This document shows, in pieces, positions 28,301 through 37,170 of a stretch of DNA of 52,910 bases; the stretch's first letter is position 1; each line of letters starts with the position of its first letter. The DNA lies in IMG/VR virus record IMGVR_UViG_3300024319_000017, positions 1-52,910 of that record, one strand, 5' to 3'. Source of the DNA: a virus. Made by a program: the position numbers and the translations under genes. The notes under the pieces were generated by a model, which was not told the DNA's origin, searched no databases, and saw only the letters and a program-made list of their open reading frames with translations.

Positions 28301-29797
28301 AAACCCATCAAAACCACTTACTACATTATCACGCCTTGTTATCGATTGTGATATATTTGTTAGTGCATTAGAACCACTTACAGATTGTAAGGTTGTGATT
28401 CTACTGTTAAATGATTGTATTAATTCTAGCTTATATTTAAAGTTACGTACACGTTCAACCGCTGATGAAAAATGAACAAAGTTACCAAAATCAGTATAAT
28501 CTACATTTACATTGATATTACCGAACGATGAACTTATATATTTATCTATTATCTGCTGTGATGTACTTAGGTTAGCATCTAATAGGGAATTCCAACTTTG
28601 TAAATCTGTTCCAGCTGATTGACCATATGGTGTAAGATTTAAAGTAAAGTTTGGTGGTGAGAAGTTATTTTGAATTTGTTCTACAATAGCTGGGTATAAT
28701 ATAATCCTTTCAATTTTTGAATCTCTTACGATTCTATGCATTATTGGATTTATATTTTCCAAAGCTGGACTCAATGGCTTGTATAACTTAACAATTATTT
28801 TTTTAAGATTATTAGGACTACTTGTATCTATACTAGCATCAAAATAACGTACTTTAAACTCTGGTATTATAAAATCACCAGTGTATGTAAAATCTGCTAC
28901 TATATTGTAGTATCTACTTAAATCACTTGTATCATTAGTATAATATATAGGGTTACCATTAGTATCCGTCTCTTGAACTAATGTTACATCAGTTACATTA
29001 CCATCTACATCTAATATGGGTGTTACGATGAATTTAGCGGCACGGCCGGTTGTTTTATTACCAGTCACATTTCCGGCTAAGTTGAAGCTAGCATCTGTTA
29101 TTTCTATCCAAAAGTTATCATCGGAATCTTGTAGTGTTGGATAAAACTTTGTAGGTGTTGATATCGGACCAGTGGAAAAGCTATCAATTGGAAACCCATT
29201 TGATGGTGTAAATGATTTAACAACTTCACCAACACGTTTATTGTTATCAAATCTAACATCGGTTACAATTGATAATTCGTTATTTCCAAAGTTTAAAGAT
29301 AGGTTTTCTTTGTTATTATTTGCAAAGTTACCAAACCCAATTAGCTGATATAATTCTGTTAAGTTTTCTAAGTTATCAAATGGCGATAATTCCAATTCAG
29401 TACCATCCGCTGATATCCTATCTATCTTTAATTCAGATGTTATTGGTTTAACGTAGTTGTAAACAACACTATAATAACCTTTATTTAAATTAGCTTGCCT
29501 TATATCGTATTCAGGTACATTTAATATATCATATGTATAGTCGGCAGTTGGGTCTGCTGTTGTATATTTTAACTCGTATGGTGGTAGTGATTGTATTAGA
29601 TTTCCAGATGAATATATATGTGTTTCTACAAACGCATTATCCATTATATTTTCCGATGGTGGGAATTGTGTAGCACTATCCGATGGTAGATTTAGCCTAA
29701 CCAGCTTTGATAAATCTAGCGCAGAAAAAACAGGCACACTATCTATTGGTGTTTTTGTATCTGTTACTATATTTGGGTTTTGAAATCTATCTATCAT
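25394..29797 (-). CDS. Very large baseplate/tail structural protein (gp7 position) with LamG-like domain
   Basis: The longest gene in the window, 1467 residues. The first 600 residues are beta-rich and unassigned. Then comes ELLYDVAKSMGWQLTNS, VWRRIVNTLPYLLKTKGTARSVKALISTYGIPQTFLNIKEYGG-type sequence (about 620-720, a block common in marine phage virion proteins), followed by a LamG/concanavalin-like domain (about 730-960: RFVYNLRM, SSFFLQRS, GSIQEIRYYANPL). The last 45 residues form a charged helix. In T4, gene 7 (1032 residues) follows gene 6; here two genes intervene, so equivalence to gp7 is only positional. Likely a baseplate wedge or peripheral component. Confidence 0.72.
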   Translation of the reverse strand: MIDRFQNPNIVTDTKTPIDSVPVFSALDLSKLVRLNLPSDSATQFPPSENIMDNAFVETHIYSSGNLIQSLPPYELKYTTADPTADYTYDILNVPEYDIRQANLNKGYYSVVYNYVKPITSELKIDRISADGTELELSPFDNLENLTELYQLIGFGNFANNNKENLSLNFGNNELSIVTDVRFDNNKRVGEVVKSFTPSNGFPIDSFSTGPISTPTKFYPTLQDSDDNFWIEITDASFNLAGNVTGNKTTGRAAKFIVTPILDVDGNVTDVTLVQETDTNGNPIYYTNDTSDLSRYYNIVADFTYTGDFIIPEFKVRYFDASIDTSSPNNLKKIIVKLYKPLSPALENINPIMHRIVRDSKIERIILYPAIVEQIQNNFSPPNFTLNLTPYGQSAGTDLQSWNSLLDANLSTSQQIIDKYISSSFGNINVNVDYTDFGNFVHFSSAVERVRNFKYKLELIQSFNSRITTLQSVSGSNALTNISQSITRRDNVVSGFDGFEKFLYYETTGSLYTHYSSSAFSISPWPKTSEYPLELVSTISTLGTNHYNGLIDSASIFDASNDARLTKLIPASIAEDSLNLEYVLFIDMVGHHFDITWSYIKKLTSIHEREEHPFDGMPSELLYDVAKSMGWQLTNSKQTSDLWKYALGTDNTGTPLQSGSLASKSDEQITYEVWRRIVNTLPYLLKTKGTARSVKALISTYGIPQTFLNIKEYGGPVVDGDVKPIWEHDRFVYNLRMNSPSYVSVPWDKMNDINPVTYVLDSVNSMDTIELQFKQNVQQKTTLLYKTGSSSVDFLVLLEPTGSSDRGNIHLYLSGSGGYKSASISDVKVFDSTMSSFFLQRSTPINDITQNNIYTIHYRRNRTDEISVRKSASISINGSSDPSYNAAWTGSGTVLIGNPAVPASGVPSLWASSNYLSGSIQEIRYYANPLSEIVMDEHTLSREMYHSNSPTASFFDLKFRYITDSQLKSVTNPYGVLSQHPNQQITSSQDGRIVSASLFGFDSTDLLGVVDEYYTKVPSAAFNNILNNKVRIESSTLSGNLDVDNKKEKSAFDRAPIDSNLLGIYLSATSMYNDDIYNHTGHFELDDFIGDPDFRDGYNDTNVELDHLRRQVFRKYSSRNLIDTVIDLLSRYDLSVFKQIKQLLPARVKYQSGILIEPHILERPKVKSKTNLSYTQPQYTLILKQTDKPPSGEYSNYEATLNIDVSDNITGSNTIYNTTFDLGNELVVTAQRDDLESVGADTVSTQYTPSVYEYDILIYSQSANIGVGINWITGSNGSWNYNPIGTSILNSRPSVDASTTEFFYSSSLSASLGLFYSSSLKPSVTSTDNLPLSLDNLFFNGCSITSDSITTNSTQTPDGGPVVEVFNADPNILVVTSQNAVDGNLQLGTNTTPSTLLMDELVINSQLQFNQQQQYNDDLVEFRRNLQNLIKIEEERIREFDLNFSLEKLRQDTEDTRRNEFNIKNGK

Positions 29798-29798
29798 T

Positions 29799-30692
29799 TT
29801 AAGTTATATTTGTAATCTGTATGAAGTTTGGGCTTGGGTTTATAAATTGATTGGATGCATTCCAATCTCCAGTTAATTTAAAAATACCAATGATTTCACC
29901 AGTTTGATTTATTTGTAATATACCACCCGTATTAGTAGCATTATTCCAATTAGATGATATATCAGTTTTGATAGTACCCGGTATTTGATTCCACCCAGTA
30001 CCTTGGGTATCGGTTACTATCTTTTGAAGTAAATCATTATCAGCCGCGTTTAGTTTAGTGGATAGATTAGTATCTTTTAATTCATCAAACGATTCTATTA
30101 AAACATAATTATTAGTATAAGTTCCAACATATGGTGTTGTAGTACTACTATCTGTATATAGTTGAGCTCCAGCTGTTAACTGACCTACATAATAAACGGT
30201 GTTCTTATTAGAAGTATTAACTATAAAAGGTTCTAATACGTGTTTCCATTGATTAGATGAAATTCCAACACTAGGTGGGGCTATGGCTGGTCTCAATGTT
30301 TCTTTAAGCCTTCGCCTTGCACCTTGGCTACTTTGGTCGATATAGTTATTATTACCATCACCATATATCACCATCTCAACTGTATTGGATACTTGCTGTT
30401 GCTGTTGTATCTCAGCATCACTTAAAACTAAGTTCAAATCCACAAAATTATTACTTACTACAGTTGGTTGTAAATCTGAAATATCATTTATTAATTCATC
30501 TGATGCCAAATCAATAACATCATTATATTTTTCAGTTTGGTAAAATACAGTTTTAGCAGGTATACGTTTTAACCCATATTGTAGCGTTGAGTCGCTTGGT
30601 AACGTATACGATATTATCTGGTCAGAAAAGTTCTTTCTGATTGCTCGTCTGTTTATTAATAAATCATATATGTTTATTGGTGTATTTGGCAT
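29799..30692 (-). CDS. Baseplate-region structural protein, unknown
   Basis: A 297-residue protein starting MPNTPINIYDLLINRRAIRKN. Not recognised by family. The N-terminal half includes a short poly-Gln stretch near 97-101 and a helical region; the C-terminal half is Thr/Asn-rich, with VGQLTAGAQLYTDS and a possible beta domain, and contains no catalytic motif. Its start overlaps the upstream stop in TAATG and its stop lies one base before the giant gene's start, so all three are co-translated parts of the baseplate group. Confidence 0.68.
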   Translation of the reverse strand: MPNTPINIYDLLINRRAIRKNFSDQIISYTLPSDSTLQYGLKRIPAKTVFYQTEKYNDVIDLASDELINDISDLQPTVVSNNFVDLNLVLSDAEIQQQQQVSNTVEMVIYGDGNNNYIDQSSQGARRRLKETLRPAIAPPSVGISSNQWKHVLEPFIVNTSNKNTVYYVGQLTAGAQLYTDSSTTTPYVGTYTNNYVLIESFDELKDTNLSTKLNAADNDLLQKIVTDTQGTGWNQIPGTIKTDISSNWNNATNTGGILQINQTGEIIGIFKLTGDWNASNQFINPSPNFIQITNIT

Positions 30693-31792
30693 TATCTAAC
30701 TACTTTAAATATGTATCCATTATCAAAATATTCTTTTCTACCACTTCTATCAACTCTAAATTCAAACTTATAGAATCTTTCAGCTTGTAGTGTATTGAAT
30801 CTAAAATCAAAGTAATTGCCAGTTGAATCACAACTTACCTTAGTATACGTTGTATCAAATGGTATCAACACTAAATTAGTTTCAGCATCTCTTACTTGAT
30901 AATAAGTAGTTTGTGGTAGATACTTTATGGTTGAATACGTAGATGATGTTGAAAAAGTTCTTGTTGGATATCTATCCCTACCAACTATTCTAATTTTAGC
31001 AATTGATTCTTCTTTGTATTCAGATAATAAATTCTTAGGATACATAACTATATTTTCATTTGTTAATTCTTGCAAAGATGTAGTTACAAATGATGAATCA
31101 TCCCACCTAGCTTCTAAAGTTGGAACATATATAGTATGTGTTTCATTTGAAAAGAACTTTGATGAACCATATCTTATAGAACCACTTTCTTGGGTATCTG
31201 GTCTTTTTATGATAAACCCATTATTAACACGTGAACCACTTAACCAATCTCTAACATATTCACTTATTTCAACTTTCAAATCGCTAGTTGATTTGTTAAA
31301 CGTTTGTGAATATTGTGTATTGTTAACAGATGATGTATACCAAGTGCCACCACCATCGTTAATTATGGATGAACCAGTAGTACCAGTAGTAAATGAACCA
31401 GTCGGCCATTTAAAACTATCATTTCTGAATTGCCAAGAGCACCCATTCGTTACGATTGGATTATAATGGAATTGACCAATACCTTCTGACCAACTTTGTG
31501 AAACTTGTCGTATATCTAGTTGATATTCAGATTGAACTTCGTTTTCTTCAGTAGATGTTAAGTTAAGATAGAATTTAGCATTTGGTGATATATCACCATC
31601 TACAATTGATTGTGATATGTTCGAAATATCAAATTGTACCAATATTCTACTATTACCAATGAAAGTTTTTTCTGTTTCTTCATCATAAAACTTGGTTACC
31701 TCTAATATTTCATCGACACCGGTGTTCTGAGCTCTACGAGTTGTTTGCTCATATATCGTTGAATCTTTTTGTCCGTATATTCTAAATATCAT
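30692..31792 (-). CDS. Baseplate-region structural protein with DNRLRE-like fold
   Basis: A 366-residue protein. The first 220 residues resemble DNRLRE-type beta domains: KDSTIYEQ, NTGVDEILEV, RILVQFDIS, AKFYLNLTS, VSQSWSEGIG and WLSGSRVNNGFIIKR occur in the usual order. The C-terminal 130 residues are another beta domain with many aromatics (YYQVRDAETN, RFYKFEFRVDR). It sits immediately after gp6 in the baseplate operon. Likely structural; the family name is assigned by eye only. Ribosome-binding sequence AAAAGGTAAATAAATG. Confidence 0.7.
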   Translation of the reverse strand: MIFRIYGQKDSTIYEQTTRRAQNTGVDEILEVTKFYDEETEKTFIGNSRILVQFDISNISQSIVDGDISPNAKFYLNLTSTEENEVQSEYQLDIRQVSQSWSEGIGQFHYNPIVTNGCSWQFRNDSFKWPTGSFTTGTTGSSIINDGGGTWYTSSVNNTQYSQTFNKSTSDLKVEISEYVRDWLSGSRVNNGFIIKRPDTQESGSIRYGSSKFFSNETHTIYVPTLEARWDDSSFVTTSLQELTNENIVMYPKNLLSEYKEESIAKIRIVGRDRYPTRTFSTSSTYSTIKYLPQTTYYQVRDAETNLVLIPFDTTYTKVSCDSTGNYFDFRFNTLQAERFYKFEFRVDRSGRKEYFDNGYIFKVVR

Positions 31793-31803
31793 TTATTTAC
31801 CTT

Positions 31804-33744
31804 TTAAAAAGTTTGTGGTATAACTCTACCACGAATATCACTATTTGGAAACTTAACTTCAAAAACTGATGGGTCTTTTGGTGGATATATAATACCCTGC
31901 TTTGATGCCGTTTTTATACTATATTTATTTGGCGAATAACTACCATTAAATTTATTACTGATTTGTAAACCACCAGCACCATTTATATCTGGTCTTACAA
32001 CCGATAGTACACCATCGATACCATCCAATAAAACATAAATTTTAGATAAATATATTGGTTCGTTTATTCTCCAATTATCTATATTGAAATATTCTTTTAA
32101 TACATTAATACATCTTAGTAGAACTTCGTTAGCGTTGTAGTTTGGTAAAGTTATTATTTCAAAATCAACTGCTATATTTACTATAAATGCGTTTTTAATA
32201 TTTACAGCATCGGTTAATATCCTATGATACGATATATACGTTCTTAAATTATCTTTGGTAGCGGGATTTAATTCAGTTAATATTTTATTATTATCATACC
32301 CCAATGTATATAAATTAAGTGCCAGCGGGTTATCAATTTCAGTTGTTGTTATCTGACCTTCACTTTCTACACTTTGTAACTGACAATCTTGTGTTATATA
32401 TGCTTTTGCTACTGAACCGAATTGTGGTGGTAAAGCATAACATCTCATTAGGTAATCTTCTCGTGTTACAGTTCTGTTTTGTGCTCCGAAATATGCCATA
32501 GCATTATTACGAATTTCTTCCATCGTTTCTTCACTTCTAGCACCACGAGCTGGTTCTTGATTAGTTGTGGCAACTGAACTACGTACAAATCTAACTAAAG
32601 AACCATCTAACTGATTTTCGTTTTTGAATGTTGTAGTTATGCTTGTTACGTTTGTTAAGTCTTTAGCAGGTACATTATCAGCTATACCATTACCAACTAA
32701 ATATTCAACAGTTAATGTTGTATTGGATGGTGCAACACCATAGGTTTTTGTATATAAAAAGTTTGATGGGTCAATACCTTGGTCTAAATCACCAACCACA
32801 TTATATAAAGCTGAACCAACGTTATCTGGATTTGGTATTATTTCTTCATCAGCATTAGATGATATACCTGCGCCAAATTGTATAACAACCGAATCCTTAT
32901 CTTCAAATCTAGTTGTAAATCGCTTTGGAACTTTTTTTAACTCTAAAAGATATGGTGTATCACCACTATATGGAAAATATTCAGTAGAATTATCTTCATT
33001 ATTTTCAACTTGCTCAAATACTGTATTTTGTGCTAAGTATGGTACTTTAGTCCAAACATCATCATCACTATCAGTTATTTTTGTAATTCTAATAATATCT
33101 TCATCTTCAATTTTTATCTTATCATATATTCTTGGTGAACCAAAAGTAAATGTTGATGTTTTAACAGTACCACTACTAGCTTTTATATTCTTTTTTAAAA
33201 GATAATATGTTGGTTGATTTGTAGTGTTATCAATCTGATAAACGGTTACTTCTGTAGGACTGAATGATGATGATACTGAAAAATCTATAAGTTGAGTAGT
33301 TCTAAATTCAACATCTCTAAAATCAGTAGACCCGATAGTCATTCCTTCAGCTATAATCATAGCATATGAAAAATCAGGCTTTACATTATCACCACTTCCC
33401 TTTGCCGGTACTAACTGAAATACATCCAAATCAACAGTAGCAGGTACAACATTCTTTGGTTTGTAACCATATGCCGCGGCAAGATTAAATAGATTAGCTT
33501 TTTCTTCCGCCGTTGTAAGTAATGATTCTCTAAGTTGTGTATCTGTATAAAATGATAATACATCACCAACATAAGATGCCATTTCTATAAACATCATACC
33601 AGGTGATGATTCATTAAAATCATTATATGTATTTGGAAAATAGGTTTTAGCAAAATCTATTAGGTTTTTTCTAAACTGCCCGAAATCCCTACCAATTAAA
33701 CTAACATCCCTATTTAGTGTTTCATATTTTTTCTTTGTTGGCAT
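31804..33744 (-). CDS. gp6: Baseplate wedge protein (T4 gp6-like)
   Basis: Forms the ring of wedges around the baseplate hub. The 646-residue protein (T4 gp6: 660) shows the family's N-terminal block, with FRKNLIDFAKTYFPNTYNDF, SPGMMFIEMASYVGDVLSFYTD and LLTTAEEKANLFNLAAAYGYKP, and a baseplate-J-like core with RGARSEETMEEIRNNAMAYFGAQNRTVTREDY-type sequence near residue 400. It directly follows gp25 with an 8-base gap, exactly as genes 25 and 6 are arranged in T4. Ribosome-binding sequence ATAGGAACTATAATG. Confidence 0.95.
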   Translation of the reverse strand: MPTKKKYETLNRDVSLIGRDFGQFRKNLIDFAKTYFPNTYNDFNESSPGMMFIEMASYVGDVLSFYTDTQLRESLLTTAEEKANLFNLAAAYGYKPKNVVPATVDLDVFQLVPAKGSGDNVKPDFSYAMIIAEGMTIGSTDFRDVEFRTTQLIDFSVSSSFSPTEVTVYQIDNTTNQPTYYLLKKNIKASSGTVKTSTFTFGSPRIYDKIKIEDEDIIRITKITDSDDDVWTKVPYLAQNTVFEQVENNEDNSTEYFPYSGDTPYLLELKKVPKRFTTRFEDKDSVVIQFGAGISSNADEEIIPNPDNVGSALYNVVGDLDQGIDPSNFLYTKTYGVAPSNTTLTVEYLVGNGIADNVPAKDLTNVTSITTTFKNENQLDGSLVRFVRSSVATTNQEPARGARSEETMEEIRNNAMAYFGAQNRTVTREDYLMRCYALPPQFGSVAKAYITQDCQLQSVESEGQITTTEIDNPLALNLYTLGYDNNKILTELNPATKDNLRTYISYHRILTDAVNIKNAFIVNIAVDFEIITLPNYNANEVLLRCINVLKEYFNIDNWRINEPIYLSKIYVLLDGIDGVLSVVRPDINGAGGLQISNKFNGSYSPNKYSIKTASKQGIIYPPKDPSVFEVKFPNSDIRGRVIPQTF

Positions 33745-33752
33745 TATAGTTC

Positions 33753-34190
33753 CTATTCTATTATTGTATTTCCAGCTGAATCTACAAAGATTATTATTTG
33801 TGTATTAGCTCCTTGCTTAGTAACTCTAAAAGATAATTCTATTCTTACTAAGTTTCTATCAAAATCCGGCTGTATTAATATATCATCTATTACTATATAT
33901 GGTAACCAAAATCCTATATCATCACGTAATGATTGTTCTAAATCGACTTCTAAAGAAGAGTTCATTTGTTCAAATAATAATGATGGTATATTAGAACCAA
34001 AATTAGGTTGAAATACACGCTCACCCTTTCTAGTCAATAGTAAGTTTTTAAGATTGGATATTGATTGTTCTTCAGTAGTATAGCTTAAATTAAATAAACC
34101 ACTACTTTTACCAAATGGTAAAGTTATACCAACAGCAACATCCTTATTTAAATCTAAAGGATTATAGAAATATTCTTTCCGCTGTGCCAT
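33753..34190 (-). CDS. gp25: Baseplate wedge protein (T4 gp25-like)
   Basis: Sheath-initiating wedge protein of contractile tails. The 145-residue protein (T4 gp25: 132) has the lysozyme-like GPW/gp25 family pattern: SISNLKNLLLTRKGERVFQPNFGSNIPSLLFEQ, then LRDDIGFWLPYIVIDDILI and a strand ending RIELSFRV. The RKGER-F-P-FG core is diagnostic. Adjacent to gp6. The AAGGGAAATGATAAATG start region gives a good ribosome-binding site. Confidence 0.95.
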   Translation of the reverse strand: MAQRKEYFYNPLDLNKDVAVGITLPFGKSSGLFNLSYTTEEQSISNLKNLLLTRKGERVFQPNFGSNIPSLLFEQMNSSLEVDLEQSLRDDIGFWLPYIVIDDILIQPDFDRNLVRIELSFRVTKQGANTQIIIFVDSAGNTIIE

Positions 34191-34193
34191 TTA

Positions 34194-34679
34194 TCATTTC
34201 CCTTTTTTGGCGTTTATCTTTTTCATCAAAGATGAATAGTCACGTGTTAATGCTTCACCAACTTTAGTTCCTTCCAAATTTACATCCATTGGTCTACCAT
34301 CCGGGTCAACGGTTGGTGTCATATTATTAACGGTAGGTGTTCCACTATCATATCCTAACATTTCAGCCATAGCACCACGATTAAAACCTTGTGCTTGTTG
34401 GGATGTAAACATACCATTACCATTTATGTTCTGCCATTCATCAGAATCATAGGTTTCAGTCAATATCTGATTAACCATATTATCTTTTGAGAATTTAATC
34501 TGTTTCTTAGACTTAGGTTGTTTAGTTTCTAATATATGGGAAACATCTAATGGGTCAAACTTTGGCTGTTTAACTTTAGGTTGTACATTCTTAGATTCGT
34601 TAAGTAGTGATTTGAATTCTTCTCTAACTACTTTTCTAACTATACTTTCTAATAATTTAGCTATTTGTCTTGGTTTCAT
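34194..34679 (-). CDS. Hypothetical protein between hub and gp25 genes
   Basis: With an ATG start, a 161-residue protein beginning MKPRQIAKLLESIVRKVVREEFKSL; a TTG at 34706 would add nine residues but is less likely. The first 30 residues form a basic amphipathic helix ending LLNES, similar to the N-terminal targeting helices and NES/ESxNE strings of head-region proteins in this window. The rest is polar, with GFNRGAMAEMLGYDSG and TPTVDPDGRPMDVN. Function not recognised. Three bases separate it from gp25. ATATTTATA lies 16 bases before the ATG. Confidence 0.68.
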   Translation of the reverse strand: MKPRQIAKLLESIVRKVVREEFKSLLNESKNVQPKVKQPKFDPLDVSHILETKQPKSKKQIKFSKDNMVNQILTETYDSDEWQNINGNGMFTSQQAQGFNRGAMAEMLGYDSGTPTVNNMTPTVDPDGRPMDVNLEGTKVGEALTRDYSSLMKKINAKKGK

Positions 34680-34694
34680 AGTATTACTTTTGTA

Positions 34695-34703
34695 TATAAA
34701 TAT
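34695..34703 (-). promoter_or_regulatory. ATATTTATA element upstream of the gene before gp25
   Basis: Coding-sense GATATTTATATAC, 16 bases before the ATG at 34679, in the short gap after the hub gene. Could start a gp25-gp6 transcript. Confidence 0.35.
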
Positions 34704-34720
34704 CAATCAGTTTTAATTTA

Positions 34721-35821
34721 TTACTGTTCCATATTATTTATATTTTGTAAAATTGTCTGAATATTTTGTTTGATGGTTGTACTTTCAATCTTATTTGATT
34801 CAGATTTAGTTTTTGATTGTATGAATGATGTAAAGTTTATCAATGGTTGATTTCCTAATTGTGTAAGTACTTGTGATGTACTTAATGATTGAGCTATACT
34901 GCTAGATTCATCATGTGCTTTTTCCACATTTTCATTTAACTTAATAACTTCATCTATCAACGTTTTTAATTGTGTAAACAATTCATCCATATCCATAGCC
35001 CAATTAGGTGTACATATGTTTACGGATTTATCAGCTGATAGTATTATATAATCGGATTTAGAATTTAGTAAGATTCTATCGGATGATAGGATTATGCTGG
35101 GATTATCAAATTGTGATTGTACATCAACACCCCTACCAATATTACGTTGTGATGTTTGTATTCTAACCCGTTGTGATGCTGTTAACCAAATAGATGATAA
35201 GTCATCATCTATATTTTCAATAGTAAATTTATTGTATTCACCACTTTGAGCTCTACCATTTGATATTATAGTGATTGGGTCTGATTCATTTGATGTTGAC
35301 CATGTGGGTCTTTTGGTAGTTTGTGTTGTAGATGGTGTATATCCAAATCGGATAGAATGACCAAACCTTCCTTCAATTAAAACATCACCTAAGAATGGTT
35401 GTAATGGACTAACACCGGATTCTTCTATAAAACCCTCACCTAAATCATTTGAAGTATCATCTGTATTAGCAACATTTGGTGTACCGCTTGACGTGTTATC
35501 ATAATCGTTATTATTTGATTCCGATGGCTGTGGTGCTATAACTGGTGGTAACGCATTATTATTTGGGTTTAATTGAATTGATATGGGATTCATATAGTAT
35601 AATCTTGAATCCCTAGTAGCTCCATTAGTATTAACACCAATGCTAGGGAATAGTAGAACTAATTCACCTAGTATTGGTAATCTTTTTATATTTGTATCTA
35701 ACGGATACGCTTTTCGAAGTAATCCAGAAGAGTCGGATATAAGAACATCTATACTATAAATTTCATTTATATCTGAGTCTTTTAGATTTATATTTTTAAT
35801 TACTCCGGTTTTAAAATTCAT
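34721..35821 (-). CDS. Baseplate hub/spike protein (gp5-like, lysozyme domain absent)
   Basis: A 366-residue protein. The N-terminal 100 residues look like an OB-type domain (SIDVLISDSSGLLRKAYPLD, LPILGELVLLFPS), followed by an Asn/Ser/Asp-rich linker and PFLGDVLIEGRFGHSIRFG, a motif typical of baseplate hub/spike proteins where the beta-helix starts. A repetitive beta stretch with ILSSDRILLNSKSDYIILSADK and a helical C-terminus follow. T4 gp5 has 575 residues with an internal lysozyme; no lysozyme domain is visible here, so local peptidoglycan digestion must be done by another protein or not at all. Overlaps the upstream gene in TAATG. Confidence 0.72.
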   Translation of the reverse strand: MNFKTGVIKNINLKDSDINEIYSIDVLISDSSGLLRKAYPLDTNIKRLPILGELVLLFPSIGVNTNGATRDSRLYYMNPISIQLNPNNNALPPVIAPQPSESNNNDYDNTSSGTPNVANTDDTSNDLGEGFIEESGVSPLQPFLGDVLIEGRFGHSIRFGYTPSTTQTTKRPTWSTSNESDPITIISNGRAQSGEYNKFTIENIDDDLSSIWLTASQRVRIQTSQRNIGRGVDVQSQFDNPSIILSSDRILLNSKSDYIILSADKSVNICTPNWAMDMDELFTQLKTLIDEVIKLNENVEKAHDESSSIAQSLSTSQVLTQLGNQPLINFTSFIQSKTKSESNKIESTTIKQNIQTILQNINNMEQ

Positions 35822-36183
35822 TAAGACTCCATATCTTTTAATGAATCAATTTTATCATCAATTATTTTAGCGTTTTCTAATAATTGTTTTTTTTCTTCAT
35901 CGGATAACCCAAATGAATCTTCCATATTAGATGATGAGTCTTTAAGCATTCTTTGAATTATTGCCGCTAGTTTTACAATCTGGTCATCATTCTTTACTGC
36001 GATTTCCATATATTCTTTAATTAAAGGTACTACAACGGTAGCATCATTTATATCCTTAACCAACGGCTCTAACTGACTTATTAATAATTTTATCTGCCTA
36101 TCTTTCTTTTTTGAATTTGTATATATATCAGACATTATATCTGAAAATGTTTTTCCTTTGAAAAGTTCGGTATCCTTATCCAT
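35821..36183 (-). CDS. Conserved small phage protein next to the sigma factor
   Basis: A 120-residue helical protein: ELFKGKTFSDIMSDIYTNSKKK, then QIKLLISQLEPLVKDINDATVVVPLIKEYMEIAVKNDDQIVKLAAIIQR. This block is familiar from T4-like marine phages at the boundary between gp55 and baseplate genes; no function known to me. It lies in an overlap chain, with the upstream stop 8 bases into it and its own stop in TAATG with the hub gene, which suggests co-expression with the baseplate hub. An AAGGATATATATG start region. Confidence 0.72.
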   Translation of the reverse strand: MDKDTELFKGKTFSDIMSDIYTNSKKKDRQIKLLISQLEPLVKDINDATVVVPLIKEYMEIAVKNDDQIVKLAAIIQRMLKDSSSNMEDSFGLSDEEKKQLLENAKIIDDKIDSLKDMES

Positions 36184-36892
36184 ATATATCCTTTAATTTA
36201 TATTCAGGATTTAAATATCCATCTTTATTGTACTCGGTTAATAATTCAGCATATATCATTTTTAACTTACCAACTACCTTTGTTATGTATTGTGTATGTA
36301 CATTAGTTCGTTCTCTTATAAGTATATATAAAGCCTTCTTATTGTAAGAATATAAGTCAGCTCTAGCTCTAAATAGTTCATTTATGCTATCAGCTATCTT
36401 TTGGTCACGTTCTTTTGAAAATATATCGAATAAATTAATATCAATATAATCAACGTATTGGTCTATAAAATCGGATTTAGATTCTACTTGATTATTTCGT
36501 GTAACCTCATTTGTTATATTACGCGTGGTATCAATCATAGATATATCAGCCTTTGCTTTCATTCTAGCATAGTTATTATTATTTTCATTAAATAAATAGT
36601 TTCTAGCTATTACTGTAAAATATGAAAATGCCTTACCTTTACCCTTAGTGAACTTATGTATTTTTTCATTAAGAAACGCAACCACATTAGCCTTTACATC
36701 TTCATATGGTACATCGAAGTAGTAAGTTTTCCAAGTATGTATAGAGTTTTCTGCTAATTTATCAAATGCTTTGTGTATGAATCTATTGTAAATTTTATTC
36801 CTAAGTCTATCATCTTCACATTCATTATAAGCTATAATAGCCATTTCGGTTATTTTAGTAAAATACCGCTTACCCTTTTTCTTTCGTGCCAT
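36176..36892 (-). CDS. gp55: Late-transcription sigma factor (T4 gp55-like)
   Basis: Directs host RNA polymerase to phage late promoters. A 238-residue protein (T4 gp55: 185) containing a sigma-70 region-2-like segment: DVKANVVAFLNEKIHKFTKGKGKAFSYFTVIARNYLFNENN, the same arrangement as the gp55 family in other T4-like phages. The C-terminal third (about 165-225) is helical and could be a promoter-contact or sliding-clamp-binding region. It is encoded just upstream of the baseplate genes it may switch on. It overlaps the small membrane protein gene by 23 bases. Confidence 0.82.
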   Translation of the reverse strand: MARKKKGKRYFTKITEMAIIAYNECEDDRLRNKIYNRFIHKAFDKLAENSIHTWKTYYFDVPYEDVKANVVAFLNEKIHKFTKGKGKAFSYFTVIARNYLFNENNNNYARMKAKADISMIDTTRNITNEVTRNNQVESKSDFIDQYVDYIDINLFDIFSKERDQKIADSINELFRARADLYSYNKKALYILIRERTNVHTQYITKVVGKLKMIYAELLTEYNKDGYLNPEYKLKDIYG

Positions 36893-37169
36893 CTATATTA
36901 TACTTTTCGTTAATAGTATTTATTGAATTTTTTAATTGCTTAAATACATATCCAGTTTCATCATCGGATTCAAATGAACCAATCCTATCTAGTTTGGTTA
37001 TTTTATTATAAGCTGAATCTAAATCATTATAAATTGATAATAATAATTCATCCGTTTTATTTAATTCATCTTCAATTTCTTCATATTTTGTTAGTATATT
37101 ATAAAGAGCATAAAGGCATATTGCGAATAATGTAAGTACTACTATCAATATTGTTACTGCGAATTCCAT
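36870..37169 (-). CDS. Small single-span membrane protein
   Basis: With the ATG start at 37169, 99 residues: a hydrophobic span at about 4-27 (AVTILIVVLTLFAICLYALY), then an acidic coiled-coil-like tail (KYEEIEDELNKTDELLLSIY...). The longer reading from a TTG at 37211 would overlap the HD gene. Type and orientation resemble small phage inner-membrane proteins; function unknown. The stop lies inside the sigma factor gene. Confidence 0.62.
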   Translation of the reverse strand: MEFAVTILIVVLTLFAICLYALYNILTKYEEIEDELNKTDELLLSIYNDLDSAYNKITKLDRIGSFESDDETGYVFKQLKNSINTINEKYNIDGTKEKG

Positions 37170-37170
37170 A

